Positions 1 to 6,388 of a stretch of DNA of 10,016 nt are shown here, in pieces. Both the position numbers and the translations under genes were made by a program. Source of the DNA: an uncultured Limnohabitans sp. (GTDB lineage Bacteria; Pseudomonadota; Gammaproteobacteria; Burkholderiales; Burkholderiaceae_C); contig NZ_CALBEX010000099.1 of assembly GCF_937889215.1 (NCBI RefSeq), positions 1 to 10,016 of the forward strand, given 5' to 3'. The notes beneath the pieces are model-generated. The model was given only the letters and a program-made list of their open reading frames with translations. It did not search any database and was not told the origin of the DNA. Every line of letters starts with the position of its first letter. Within the stretch, counting starts at the first letter, position 1.

Positions 1-40
1 CCGCTTAGCCGCTTAGCCGCTTAGCCGCTTAGCCGCTTGG
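1..40. repeat. 8-bp tandem repeat, five copies
   Basis: Four perfect copies of CCGCTTAG are followed by a fifth copy, CCGCTTGG, with one change. The array touches the window edge, so more copies may lie upstream. The unit carries TAG on the plus strand and TAA on the minus strand. Because 8 is not a multiple of 3, successive copies put a stop in every frame on both strands, so the array is non-coding. It lies 36 bp beyond the mutY stop codon, in the 3' flank of the mutM-mutY operon. Its function is unknown. Slipped-strand length variation is possible for such an array but is not shown here. Confidence 0.9.
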
Positions 41-76
41 CGCGTCGCGCTGCGCTGAACGCAGGCCCAAGGCTGC

Positions 77-1108
77 TCACCCCGACGTCAACAAAACCCG
101 TATCGGTGCAGGCAGGCCCATGTCGGGCCAAGCACCGGCATCGATCCATTGACCTTCACAGGCTGGCGCTTGGGCGGCGCGGCCCATCATCCGCACCGGG
201 TGCAAGTGCAGGTCGCGGTGCGTGAGCACATGCTTCCACGGCGCGATGTATTGCGCCTGCGCACCTTGCGGCCAGGCGGCCAACAAGTCCAATTCCGAAT
301 CAAACACTGGCAAACTGAACAAGCCCGCCCAAATGCCCCGATCGGGGCGTTTTTGAAGCCACACTTGGCCTTGCGCATTGACCGCCCAGAGCAACCAAAG
401 CGTGGCACTGCTGCGCTTAAGTTTGCGGGTTTTGACGGGATAGGCCAAGGGCGTGCCCTTCCCTTTGGCTTGGCACACACCACTGACTGGACACCCATCG
501 CACTGCGTTTTGCGCGGCAAACACACCGTGGCCCCCAAATCCATCAGGGCTTGGGTGTAGCGCGGCATGTCAGCGGCCTGCGTGGGCAACAGGTCTTGCG
601 CCAAGGCCCACAAAGCCTTTTCGTTTTTGGCCACTGCCAAATCCTCACCATAGCCCAGCACACGGGTCAGCACGCGCTTGACATTGCCGTCAAGAATGGC
701 CGCACGCTCCTGAAAGCAAAACGCCGCAATGGCCGCAGCGGTCGAGCGGCCAATGCCGGGCAGGGTTTGCAGGTCTTCAGCACGCCGCGGAAAGGCCCCG
801 CCAAAACGCGCCATCACTTCTTGAGCGCATCGGTGCAGATTGCGCGCACGGCTGTAATAGCCCAGGCCACTCCACAGCGCCAGCACATCGTCTTGTGGCG
901 CGGCCGCCAAAGATGCCACATCGGGGCATCGGGCCAAAAACCGGGGAAAGTAATCGAGCACCGTGCTCACCTGCGTTTGCTGCAGCATGATCTCAGACAA
1001 CCAAACGCGGTAAGGGTCCTGCGTGTTTTGCCAAGGCAAGCTTTGGCGGCCATGCAGGCGCTGCCAATCGACCATGCTGCGGGCAAATCCTTCGGGCAAA
1101 GAGGTCAT
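77..1108 (-). CDS. mutY: Adenine DNA glycosylase MutY
   Basis: MutY removes adenine mispaired with 8-oxoguanine, preventing G:C to T:A transversions. The 343-residue product is close to E. coli MutY (350). Visible features in order: [18 protein letters not shown] with the catalytic Glu39; the helix-hairpin-helix [12 protein letters not shown] at 116-127; the catalytic Asp140 in ILDGNVKRV; a [4Fe-4S] loop C-X6-C-X2-C-X5-C at Cys196, 203, 206 and 212; and a NUDIX-like 8-oxoG recognition domain from about residue 230. In that domain LTH at 295-297 occupies the place of the FSH loop of E. coli. The chosen ATG overlaps the mutM stop as ATGA. A longer in-frame reading up to position 1189 exists, but it would run deep into mutM and adds non-family sequence. 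No strong Shine-Dalgarno is seen, so translational coupling to mutM is likely. No intrinsic terminator follows the gene within the window. Confidence 0.96.
   Translation of the reverse strand: MTSLPEGFARSMVDWQRLHGRQSLPWQNTQDPYRVWLSEIMLQQTQVSTVLDYFPRFLARCPDVASLAAAPQDDVLALWSGLGYYSRARNLHRCAQEVMARFGGAFPRRAEDLQTLPGIGRSTAAAIAAFCFQERAAILDGNVKRVLTRVLGYGEDLAVAKNEKALWALAQDLLPTQAADMPRYTQALMDLGATVCLPRKTQCDGCPVSGVCQAKGKGTPLAYPVKTRKLKRSSATLWLLWAVNAQGQVWLQKRPDRGIWAGLFSLPVFDSELDLLAAWPQGAQAQYIAPWKHVLTHRDLHLHPVRMMGRAAQAPACEGQWIDAGAWPDMGLPAPIRVLLTSG
335..354 (+). other. Perfect palindrome plus T-run inside mutY (antisense terminator-like)
   Basis: GCCCCGATCGGGGC at 335-348 is a perfect 14-bp palindrome. Read on the plus strand it forms a 5-bp all-GC stem with a GATC loop, followed by G and five T (350-354). 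That resembles a short intrinsic terminator for transcripts antisense to mutY. The same bases encode Asp-Arg-Gly-Ile in MutY, so coding constraint may fully explain it. Confidence 0.3.
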
Positions 1109-1920
1109 GGTTTCTGGCACTGCGTGCAATAAAAAGTGGTGCGCTGCCCCTGCACCATTGACTTGATCGGGCTTGCACAAACCCGGCAAGGCTCACCGGC
1201 CCGGCCATAAACCGCAGCTTCCAATTGAAAATAGCCCGTGCGACCTTCGGCGTTGACAAAATCTTTGAGCGAACTACCGCCTTGCGCCACCGCCCGGTTG
1301 AGCACCTGAACGATGGCCGCATGCAAACGCGCCACGCGAGGCCCCGTCAAACGAGAAGCCCTGGTGGTCGGCCGAATGCCCGCGAGAAACAAAGTTTCAG
1401 ATGCGTAAATGTTGCCTACGCCGACCACCACATCACCCGCCAGCAACACCTGCTTGATGGGCGATTGGCGTTTTTTCAGTGCCTGTGCAAATGTGGCCAC
1501 ATCAAATTGGCCATCAAGGGGCTCCACACCCAGTCGCCCCAGCAACTTTTGAGCTTGAGGCGAATCCTCTGAGGGTGCCCAAACCACCGCGCCAAAGCGG
1601 CGAGGGTCATGCAGCCGGAGCACGCCCCGATCGCACACCAAATCCATGTGATCATGAGGCCCAGGATCGGGCTGTGTGGGCGAAAAATTCAAACTGCCAG
1701 ACATGCCCAAGTGCAGCAAGAGCAAACCTTGGTCCAAGTCCAGCAGCAGGTATTTGCCCCGTCTGCGCACGCCAAAAATATACCGCCCCACCAGACTTTG
1801 GGGCAGCACACCCAAAGGCCAGCGCAGTGGTTTGCCCATGCGCAAAGCCAAAATTTGAGCCGAGGCAATGCGATCGGCAAAACTGCGGCGGGTCACTTCG
1901 ACTTCGGGGAGTTCGGGCAT
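1105..1920 (-). CDS. mutM: Formamidopyrimidine-DNA glycosylase MutM (Fpg)
   Basis: MutM is a bifunctional glycosylase/AP lyase that excises 8-oxoguanine and formamidopyrimidines opposite C. The product has 271 residues (E. coli 269). The start gives [10 protein letters not shown], exposing Pro2 (the Schiff-base nucleophile) and Glu3 after Met removal. An in-frame GTG 11 codons upstream would bury Pro2 and is rejected. Other landmarks are Lys56 (equivalent of E. coli Lys57), HLGMSGSL at 70-77 with the intercalating Met73, DPRRFG with Arg108, the helix-two-turn-helix with Asn170 in GVGNIYASE, and a C-terminal zinc finger C-X2-C-X16-C-X2-C at Cys245, 248, 265 and 268 with Arg260 in the tip. It is the first gene of the minus-strand operon, divergent from the TPR gene, and its stop overlaps the mutY start. 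A weak AAGAAG lies just before the ATG. Confidence 0.97.
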   Translation of the reverse strand: MPELPEVEVTRRSFADRIASAQILALRMGKPLRWPLGVLPQSLVGRYIFGVRRRGKYLLLDLDQGLLLLHLGMSGSLNFSPTQPDPGPHDHMDLVCDRGVLRLHDPRRFGAVVWAPSEDSPQAQKLLGRLGVEPLDGQFDVATFAQALKKRQSPIKQVLLAGDVVVGVGNIYASETLFLAGIRPTTRASRLTGPRVARLHAAIVQVLNRAVAQGGSSLKDFVNAEGRTGYFQLEAAVYGRAGEPCRVCASPIKSMVQGQRTTFYCTQCQKP

Positions 1921-1976
1921 AGCTTCTTGGACAAAAAGGGACTTGGGCCGCACTGCACACGCATGCGGTGGGCTGG

Positions 1977-1984
1977 ATTATGAT
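1977..1984. promoter_or_regulatory. Overlapping divergent -10 candidates between mutM and the TPR gene
   Basis: On the plus strand, TATGAT at 1979-1984 ends 6 nt before the TPR-protein ATG at 1991, so transcription would begin at or next to the start codon. On the minus strand the same A/T patch reads CATAAT (1982 down to 1977), which would give mutM a leader of about 50 nt. Neither direction has a good -35 at 17 bp. TGCACA at 1954-1959 is a weak plus-strand candidate with a 19-bp spacer. This is motif reading only. Confidence 0.4.
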
Positions 1985-1990
1985 GAAGCC

Positions 1991-3724
1991 ATGAAATTCT
2001 GGTTGCGAATTGCCGTCATCTCCTCGTGTGTTTTGAGTGCATGGGCCCAATCGGCGACCCCGGCGCCTGCCGCACCCGAGCCGCCTTCTACCCAAAAATC
2101 CGCGATGGATGCCGCCCTGTTTTACCAGGTGCTGCTGGGCGAACTCAACGTGCGCAATGGCTCTGCTGGCAGCGGTTTTTCCCTGATTTTGGCGGCTGCC
2201 CGAGAGACCAACGACCCGACACTTTTCCAGCGGGCCGTCGACGTTGCCCTTCAGTCACGCTCGGGAGATGCCGCCCTGCAAGCAGCGCAGGCCTGGAAAA
2301 AAGCCATTCCGCAAGCCACCGAAGCCAACCGCTACCTGTTGCAAATTTTGCTGGCCCTTAACCGAGTTGATGCTGCGGGCCAAGCTCTGAGTGTGTCGCT
2401 GCAGGATTTACCCCCTTCCGAGCAAAACGCCGCCATCGTCTCGGTGCCCCGGGTCTTCGCCAGAGTGCCCGACAAAAAAATAGCGGCCGACACGGTCGAA
2501 AAAGCCCTGGCTTCCGTCCTGAAGCAAAGTGCCACGGCTGCCACCGCCTGGACCACGGTGGGCCGCATGCGACGCGAAGCAGGCCAACTGGCGTTGGCGG
2601 TCGAGGCCTCGAAACAAGGCCACGCTGCTGACCCAAGCGCACCCGGCCCGCTGATTCTCGCGCTGAGCCTGGCGGGTGCCGCACCGGACGACATGGCCCC
2701 CTTGCTGGAAAAAGCCATGCAAGCCGATGTGCAAGCCGAGCTTCGGCTGGGTTATGCACGCCACCTGATCGGTCAAAACCAACAGACACCAGCCTTGCTG
2801 CAGCTGGCCCGGTTGAACGCCGATCACCCCGAATTTGCAGATGGCTGGTTGGTACATGGCTTGCTCTTGCAAGAAACAGGAGACTTCAAAGAAGCCGAAA
2901 AGAAACTGCGCCGGCACGTTGAACTGGCCACGCCCAAACCTGACCCCGCCCAACAAAACAAATTGGCCGAGTCCCTGATGAGCCTGGCTCAGATGGCACA
3001 GCGTCAAGGGCAATGGGCGCAAGCCGAGCAATGGTTGGCCCAAGTCCCCGTGCAGGCAGACCCCATCAAGTTGGCAAGTCGCCAAGCCGACTTGCTGACC
3101 CAACAAGGCCGCACCGCCGAAGCCCGGCAGGTCTTGGCCCAAATTCAAACAAGCAATGCGGAGCAAGCAACCCGCAAAACACTGGTCGAGTCGATGTGGC
3201 TGCGCGAGAACAAGCAAGTCAGCGACGCGTATGCCCTGGTCAAAAAAGCCCTGGAAGCCCAACCCCAAAGCATCGAGCTGATGTCAGAGTTGGCCATGGT
3301 CACTGAGAAGCTCAAGCGTTTTGACGAAATGGAAAGCTTGTTGCGTGAGATCATGCGGCGCAAGCCTGAAGATGCCCATGCGTTCAACGCGCTGGGCTAC
3401 TCATTGGCAGACCGCAACACGCGGCTAGAAGAAGCCCGGCAATTGATCGCTCAAGCTCTGAAACTGGCCCCACAAGACGCCTACATTCAGGACAGCTTGG
3501 GCTGGGTCACTTTTCGTCAGGGGCAACATGCCGAAGCCCTTCAAATTTTGCAAGCCGCTTACCGGGCCCGCCCTGACGCAGAAATTGCGGCCCACTTGGG
3601 CGAGGTGCTTTGGGTCATGGGCCAACGCGAACAAGCCGCCACCATCTGGCGCGAAGGCCTGATGCTCAAGGCCGACAACGAGACCTTGCGCGAAACTCTG
3701 CAACGCTTCGATTTCAAACCATGA
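1991..3724 (+). CDS. Exported TPR-repeat protein (possible LbcA-like protease adaptor)
   Basis: This is a 577-residue protein of helical repeats. The N-terminus MKFWLRIAVISSCVLSAWAQ looks like a signal peptide, with a type I cleavage motif AWA|Q after residue 19. ISSC at 10-13 also fits a lipobox, but Cys13 would leave an unusually short leader, so lipidation is uncertain. An Ala/Pro-rich linker (21-32) precedes degenerate TPR-like helices. The clearest TPRs lie in the C-terminal third: NALGYSLADR-EEARQLIAQALKLAPQDA near 456-488, DSLGWVTFRQGQHAEAL near 491-507, and HLGEVLWVMGQREQAATIW near 525-543. The gene directly precedes lolB and overlaps it by ATGA. By established knowledge, P. aeruginosa has a TPR lipoprotein at this place next to lolB (PA4667, LbcA), which delivers substrates to the periplasmic protease CtpA. 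Orthology here is inferred from position, length and repeat type. The ATG at 1991 is chosen because it alone gives a signal peptide; the upstream reading overlaps mutM. Confidence 0.85.
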   Translation: MKFWLRIAVISSCVLSAWAQSATPAPAAPEPPSTQKSAMDAALFYQVLLGELNVRNGSAGSGFSLILAAARETNDPTLFQRAVDVALQSRSGDAALQAAQAWKKAIPQATEANRYLLQILLALNRVDAAGQALSVSLQDLPPSEQNAAIVSVPRVFARVPDKKIAADTVEKALASVLKQSATAATAWTTVGRMRREAGQLALAVEASKQGHAADPSAPGPLILALSLAGAAPDDMAPLLEKAMQADVQAELRLGYARHLIGQNQQTPALLQLARLNADHPEFADGWLVHGLLLQETGDFKEAEKKLRRHVELATPKPDPAQQNKLAESLMSLAQMAQRQGQWAQAEQWLAQVPVQADPIKLASRQADLLTQQGRTAEARQVLAQIQTSNAEQATRKTLVESMWLRENKQVSDAYALVKKALEAQPQSIELMSELAMVTEKLKRFDEMESLLREIMRRKPEDAHAFNALGYSLADRNTRLEEARQLIAQALKLAPQDAYIQDSLGWVTFRQGQHAEALQILQAAYRARPDAEIAAHLGEVLWVMGQREQAATIWREGLMLKADNETLRETLQRFDFKP

Positions 3725-4254
3725 ATCTGAGTGCCGGCTGGACGCAGGCCTGCATGGGCGGCATGACCCGCCTTAGAGCCGCATACCTGACGGGCACTGT
3801 CGCGCTGGTCTTGCTCGCAACCGGTTGCGCCACAAACCGCATGCCCGTCGCCGACCCCAGCGCGTATTGGTCGGGTCGGCTGGCCATTCAGGTGTTCAAC
3901 GAGCCCACAGAGTCCATGAGCGCCAGTTTTGAACTGCAAGGCTCCGCACAAACGGGCGAGATGCACTTGTTCAGCCCCATCGGCACCACTTTGGCTCGCC
4001 TCGAATGGACACCTGAGCGGGCCCGACTGGACCAAGGCCAACAACAACTGCAAAGCCCCGACCTGGCCAGCTTGACCACACGGCTGACAGGCACTGCATT
4101 GCCCATCAACGCCTTGTTTGAATGGCTGGCTGGCCGCCCCGCTGATGCGCCTGGCTGGCAAGCCGATCTCACATCGCATGCGCAAGGCCGCATCACCGCA
4201 GAACGCCGCTTGCCCGCACCAAAAGCCGTGTTGCGCATCGTGCTGGACCGCTGA
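3721..4254 (+). CDS. lolB: Outer-membrane lipoprotein LolB
   Basis: LolB takes lipoproteins from periplasmic LolA and inserts them into the inner leaflet of the outer membrane. The product is 177 residues. A hydrophobic leader ends in LLATGC, making Cys36 the lipidated residue; Ala at +2 (not Asp) fits outer-membrane sorting. The mature part shows the LolB pattern: WSGRLAIQV (50-58), then SFELQGSAQTGEMHLFSPIGTTLARLEW-type strands (69-96), then LPINALFEWLAGRP (127-140). The ATG at 3721 overlaps the TPR-gene stop as ATGA. Met12 (3754) or Met15 (3763) would give a more usual 20-25 residue signal peptide, so the true start is uncertain. Its place between a TPR protein and ispE supports the call. 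Confidence 0.93.
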   Translation: MNLSAGWTQACMGGMTRLRAAYLTGTVALVLLATGCATNRMPVADPSAYWSGRLAIQVFNEPTESMSASFELQGSAQTGEMHLFSPIGTTLARLEWTPERARLDQGQQQLQSPDLASLTTRLTGTALPINALFEWLAGRPADAPGWQADLTSHAQGRITAERRLPAPKAVLRIVLDR

Positions 4255-4256
4255 GT

Positions 4257-4274
4257 CGCTGCCGCCATGCAGCG
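4257..4274 (+). other. Small hairpin after lolB
   Basis: CGCTGC (4257-4262) and GCAGCG (4269-4274) pair perfectly around a 6-nt loop, starting two bases after the lolB stop. No T-run follows, so it is not a standard terminator. It may stabilise the 3' end of lolB mRNA or be chance. Confidence 0.3.
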
Positions 4275-4300
4275 CATCACCCACGAACAAGACACATGGC

Positions 4301-4306
4301 GATAAT
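4301..4306 (+). promoter_or_regulatory. -10 element (GATAAT) 6 nt before the ispE start
   Basis: GATAAT matches the sigma-70 -10 consensus at five of six positions and ends 6 nt before the ispE ATG at 4313. No Shine-Dalgarno lies between them. A start about 7 nt downstream of the -10 would put +1 on the ATG. The -35 region is not convincing. The spacing is the same as at the TPR gene. Confidence 0.45.
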
Positions 4307-4312
4307 CCGACC

Positions 4313-5158
4313 ATGAAATCGCTGTATGACGTACCCGCCCCAGCCAAGCTGAACCTGTTTTTGCACATCACCGGCCGTCGTCCCGATGGCTACCATTTGC
4401 TGCAATCCGTGTACATGCTGATCGACTGGTGCGACACCTTGCACTTCGACAAACGGCCTGCAGCGGCCGTCAGCCGAGAAGACTTGACGGTGGCACTGCC
4501 TGCACAAGACTTGATCACCCGGGCTGCGCACCTGTTGCAAAAACACACCGGCTGCACTGAAGGTGTGCACATCACGGTCAACAAGCAGATTCCCGCCCAA
4601 GCTGGCATGGGTGGTGGTTCGTCGGATGCGGCCACCTGCCTGCTGGCCCTCAACCGCCTTTGGAATTTGAAATTGGACCTGCCCACGCTCGAAAAGCTGG
4701 GTTTGCAACTGGGTGCCGATGTGCCCTTTTTCCTGCGTGGCCACAACGCATGGGTAGAGGGAATTGGCGAGAAAATTTCCCCCATAGACCTGCCCCCGGC
4801 CCATTTTTGGGTTCTCAAACCCCCGACCGGGATCGACACTTCGCAAATTTTTGCGCATCCGGGCCTGAAACGCGATACAAACGCTGCTACAATTTCTGTC
4901 TTTGCTGCAAAGACATATGACTTTGGTCACAATGATTTGCAACCCATCGCGCAAGCTCTGTGCCCCGATGTTGAACAAGCGCTTCAAGCCCTCAACAACG
5001 CCGGATTACTAGCTAGAATGACGGGTTCTGGAAGTGCCGTGTTTGCCCATTGCGTGGACAAAACAACCCAAGTATCGGTTCCCGATCACTTTTTGGCACG
5101 GCTTTGCAGTAATTTGGAGTCCCATCCTTTGAAGGGTTGGGCATCCAGCGATAGTTGA
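4313..5158 (+). CDS. ispE: 4-diphosphocytidyl-2-C-methyl-D-erythritol kinase IspE
   Basis: IspE phosphorylates CDP-ME with ATP in the non-mevalonate (MEP) isoprenoid pathway, a cytoplasmic and usually essential step. The 281-residue product is near the E. coli length (283). GHMP-kinase signatures are visible: PAPAKLNLFLHITGRRPDGYH near 8-28 with Lys12 as the expected catalytic lysine; the glycine-rich ATP loop PAQAGMGGGSSDAA at 94-107; GADVPFF at 134-140 with the expected catalytic Asp136; and the C-terminal TGSGSAVFA at 237-245. The start MKSLYDVPAPAK places the first motif at its normal distance from the N-terminus; an upstream in-frame extension would overlap lolB and matches nothing. It lies between lolB and tRNA-Gln, 58 bp after lolB. 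Confidence 0.97.
   Translation: MKSLYDVPAPAKLNLFLHITGRRPDGYHLLQSVYMLIDWCDTLHFDKRPAAAVSREDLTVALPAQDLITRAAHLLQKHTGCTEGVHITVNKQIPAQAGMGGGSSDAATCLLALNRLWNLKLDLPTLEKLGLQLGADVPFFLRGHNAWVEGIGEKISPIDLPPAHFWVLKPPTGIDTSQIFAHPGLKRDTNAATISVFAAKTYDFGHNDLQPIAQALCPDVEQALQALNNAGLLARMTGSGSAVFAHCVDKTTQVSVPDHFLARLCSNLESHPLKGWASSDS
4865..4893 (+). promoter_or_regulatory. Candidate internal promoter within ispE
   Basis: CTGAAA (4865-4870, four of six matches to TTGACA) is followed by a 17-bp spacer and TACAAT (4888-4893, five of six matches). TG at 4885-4886 followed by one base makes an extended -10. The predicted start is near 4900. It lies in the last third of ispE and could supply tRNA-Gln and prs. This is motif evidence only; chance matches inside coding DNA are possible. 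Confidence 0.45.
4897..4915 (+). other. 19-bp palindrome at the predicted start site inside ispE
   Basis: TGTCTTTGCTGCAAAGACA is a perfect inverted repeat: two 9-bp arms around a single central T. As RNA it forms an 8-bp stem with a CUG triloop. It begins 4 bp after the TACAAT hexamer, so it would cover the transcription start. It could be an operator, a 5'-end hairpin or a coincidence in codons for Val-Phe-Ala-Ala-Lys-Thr. Confidence 0.45.
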
Positions 5159-5164
5159 TCGGTC

Positions 5165-5183
5165 GATCGCTGTTTCAGCGGTC
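5165..5183 (+). other. Hairpin between ispE and tRNA-Gln
   Basis: GATCGCTG (5165-5172) pairs with CAGCGGTC (5176-5183), giving 8 bp with one G-U around a TTT loop, ending 9 bp before the tRNA. No T-run follows. A competing pairing exists between CAGCGAT at 5146-5152 and ATCGCTG at 5166-5172. It could separate the ispE message from the tRNA or guide 5' processing; neither is shown. Confidence 0.35.
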
Positions 5184-5192
5184 AACCCGTGT

Positions 5193-5269
5193 AGGGGAGT
5201 CGCCAAGTTGGTTAAGGCACTGGATTTTGATTCCAGCATGCGAAGGTTCGAGTCCTTCTTCCCCTGCCA
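5193..5269 (+). tRNA. tRNA-Gln (anticodon UUG)
   Basis: A complete cloverleaf can be drawn. The acceptor AGGGGAG pairs with TTCCCCT, the last pair being G-U. The D stem is GCC/GGC. The anticodon stem CTGGA/TCCAG holds loop TTTTGAT with anticodon TTG at 5227-5229. The variable loop is CATGC, and the T stem GAAGG/CCTTC has loop TTCGAGT. Discriminator G5266 and an encoded CCA (5267-5269) complete it, 77 nt in all. The weak A1-U72 pair and G73 fit known glutaminyl-tRNA synthetase preferences. It decodes CAA, and CAG by wobble. It sits 34 bp after ispE and 48 bp before prs and may share their transcript. Confidence 0.98.
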
Positions 5270-5317
5270 AATACGTTCACTCGTACAGGCCCATTTTTTC
5301 TGATCGCTGGAATGCTC

Positions 5318-6289
5318 ATGCAGCCTGCTTCAAATACCCCCGATTTCATGCTGTTCACCGGCAACGCCAATCCTTCTTTGGCTGCCGAGATCGCAAAAAA
5401 CCTAGGCACACACCTGGGTGCCGTTGACGTAGGCCGCTTCTCCGATGGTGAAGTCACCGTCGAGCTCAAACAAAACGTCCGGGCCCGCGAAGTGTTTGTG
5501 GTTCAGCCCACTTGCGCGCCCACCAACGAAAACCTCATGGAATTGCTGATCATGGTTGATGCGCTCAAGCGTGCATCTGCCGAGCGGATCAGCGCCGTGA
5601 TCCCTTATTTTGGCTATGCCCGCCAAGACCGCCGCCCCCGCTCGACCCGGGTGCCGATCTCGGCCAAAGTCGTGGCCAACATGCTGCAAGCCGTGGGCGT
5701 TGACCGTGTCCTGACCATGGACCTGCACGCAGACCAGATTCAAGGCTTTTTCGATATCCCCGTCGACAACATTTATGCGTCGCCTGTTTTGTTGGGCGAT
5801 CTTCGCCAGCAAAACTACGAAGACTTGATTGTTGTGTCACCCGACGTTGGCGGCGTGGTGCGCGCCCGCGCCTTGGCCAAACAGCTCGGCTGCGACCTGG
5901 CCATCATCGACAAGCGCCGCCCCAAAGCCAACGTGAGCGAAGTCATGCACGTCATCGGCGAGATCGATGGGCGCAACTGCGTGATCATGGACGACATGAT
6001 CGACACTGCGGGCACCTTGGTCAAAGCAGCCGAAGTGCTCAAAGAGCGCGGCGCCAAAAAAGTCTACGCCTATTGCACACACCCGATTTTTTCGGGCCCA
6101 GCCATCGACCGCATTGCCAAGGGCGAAGCCCTGGACGAAGTGGTGGTCACCAACACCATCCCACTGTCGGCAGAAGCTGCAGCGTGTTCCAAAATTCGCC
6201 AATTGTCCGTGGCTCCGCTGATCGCTGAAACGATCCACCGGATTGCCAAGGGCGAGTCGGTGATGAGCCTGTTCTCTGATCAAACCTGA
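5318..6289 (+). CDS. prs: Ribose-phosphate pyrophosphokinase (PRPP synthetase)
   Basis: Prs transfers pyrophosphate from ATP to ribose 5-phosphate. The PRPP it makes feeds purine, pyrimidine, NAD, histidine and tryptophan synthesis. The 323-residue product resembles E. coli Prs (315) along its whole length: [10 protein letters not shown] (13-22), VGRFSDGEV (38-46), the ATP-binding [10 protein letters not shown] (97-106), [11 protein letters not shown] (135-145), the catalytic flexible-loop region DKRRPKANV (198-206) and the PRPP/ribose-phosphate loop [11 protein letters not shown] (224-234). Two ATGs lie at 5312 and 5318. The second is preferred because GGA at 5309-5311 then sits 6 nt upstream, whereas it abuts the first. 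Met at 5348 would match the E. coli N-terminus most closely but lacks a ribosome binding site. A strong terminator follows. Confidence 0.97.
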   Translation: MQPASNTPDFMLFTGNANPSLAAEIAKNLGTHLGAVDVGRFSDGEVTVELKQNVRAREVFVVQPTCAPTNENLMELLIMVDALKRASAERISAVIPYFGYARQDRRPRSTRVPISAKVVANMLQAVGVDRVLTMDLHADQIQGFFDIPVDNIYASPVLLGDLRQQNYEDLIVVSPDVGGVVRARALAKQLGCDLAIIDKRRPKANVSEVMHVIGEIDGRNCVIMDDMIDTAGTLVKAAEVLKERGAKKVYAYCTHPIFSGPAIDRIAKGEALDEVVVTNTIPLSAEAAACSKIRQLSVAPLIAETIHRIAKGESVMSLFSDQT

Positions 6290-6309
6290 TCGGAAAACGG
6301 CCAACAGTG

Positions 6310-6342
6310 GCCAGCCGTCCTTGTGGACTGGCTGGCTTTTTT
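6310..6342 (+). terminator. Rho-independent terminator after prs
   Basis: GCCAGCC-GTCC (6310-6320) pairs with GGAC-(T)-GGCTGGC (6325-6336), with one bulged T at 6329 and a TTGT loop. Six T follow at 6337-6342. The stem begins 20 bp after the prs stop. It should end the ispE/tRNA/prs transcript and separate it from rplY. Confidence 0.9.
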
Positions 6343-6347
6343 GAGTC

Positions 6348-6382
6348 AGGGTCGCACTGGTCGCGGTGGACCCTAGAAGGAG
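6348..6382 (+). promoter_or_regulatory. rplY leader hairpin and strong Shine-Dalgarno
   Basis: AAGGAG (6377-6382) lies 6 nt before the rplY ATG and is the best Shine-Dalgarno in the window. Just upstream, AGGGTC-(G)-CAC (6348-6357) pairs with GTG-GACCCT (6366-6374), giving 9 bp with one bulged G and an 8-nt loop. The hairpin ends two bases before the Shine-Dalgarno. Because it sits immediately upstream, it could affect ribosome access or be a site for feedback by L25. The Shine-Dalgarno is well supported; the regulatory role of the hairpin is inference. Confidence 0.55.
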
Positions 6383-6388
6383 AAATGT

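Noticed and set aside
1..40. CRISPR or iteron array
   Set aside because: The units are 8 bp and directly adjacent with no spacers, which excludes CRISPR. No replication gene or A/T-rich region is near, so an iteron origin is unsupported.
149..1132. 327-codon open frame on the plus strand opposite mutY
   Set aside because: It is antisense to a clear MutY, has an Arg/His/Gln-rich composition typical of GC-rich shadow frames and shows no domain.
1109..1189. Longer N-terminus for MutY
   Set aside because: The extra 27 residues lie inside mutM in another frame and do not resemble MutY; the ATGA overlap start fits the family length.
2408..3268. 286-codon minus-strand open frame opposite the TPR gene
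   Set aside because: It is a shadow of the TPR coding sequence, with no recognisable motif, signal or ribosome binding site.
3559..4371. 270-codon minus-strand open frame opposite lolB
   Set aside because: It covers the TPR-lolB junction and the ispE start in antisense, has no family features and is explained by codon bias.
5193..5269. Integration site (attB) for a genomic island at tRNA-Gln
   Set aside because: tRNA genes are common att sites, but no integrase, direct repeat of the tRNA 3' end or foreign composition follows; prs begins 48 bp later.
5272..5299. Terminator between tRNA-Gln and prs
   Set aside because: TACG/CGTA gives only a 4-bp stem, and the six T at 5294-5299 are separated from it by 8 bases, so it does not make a credible intrinsic terminator.
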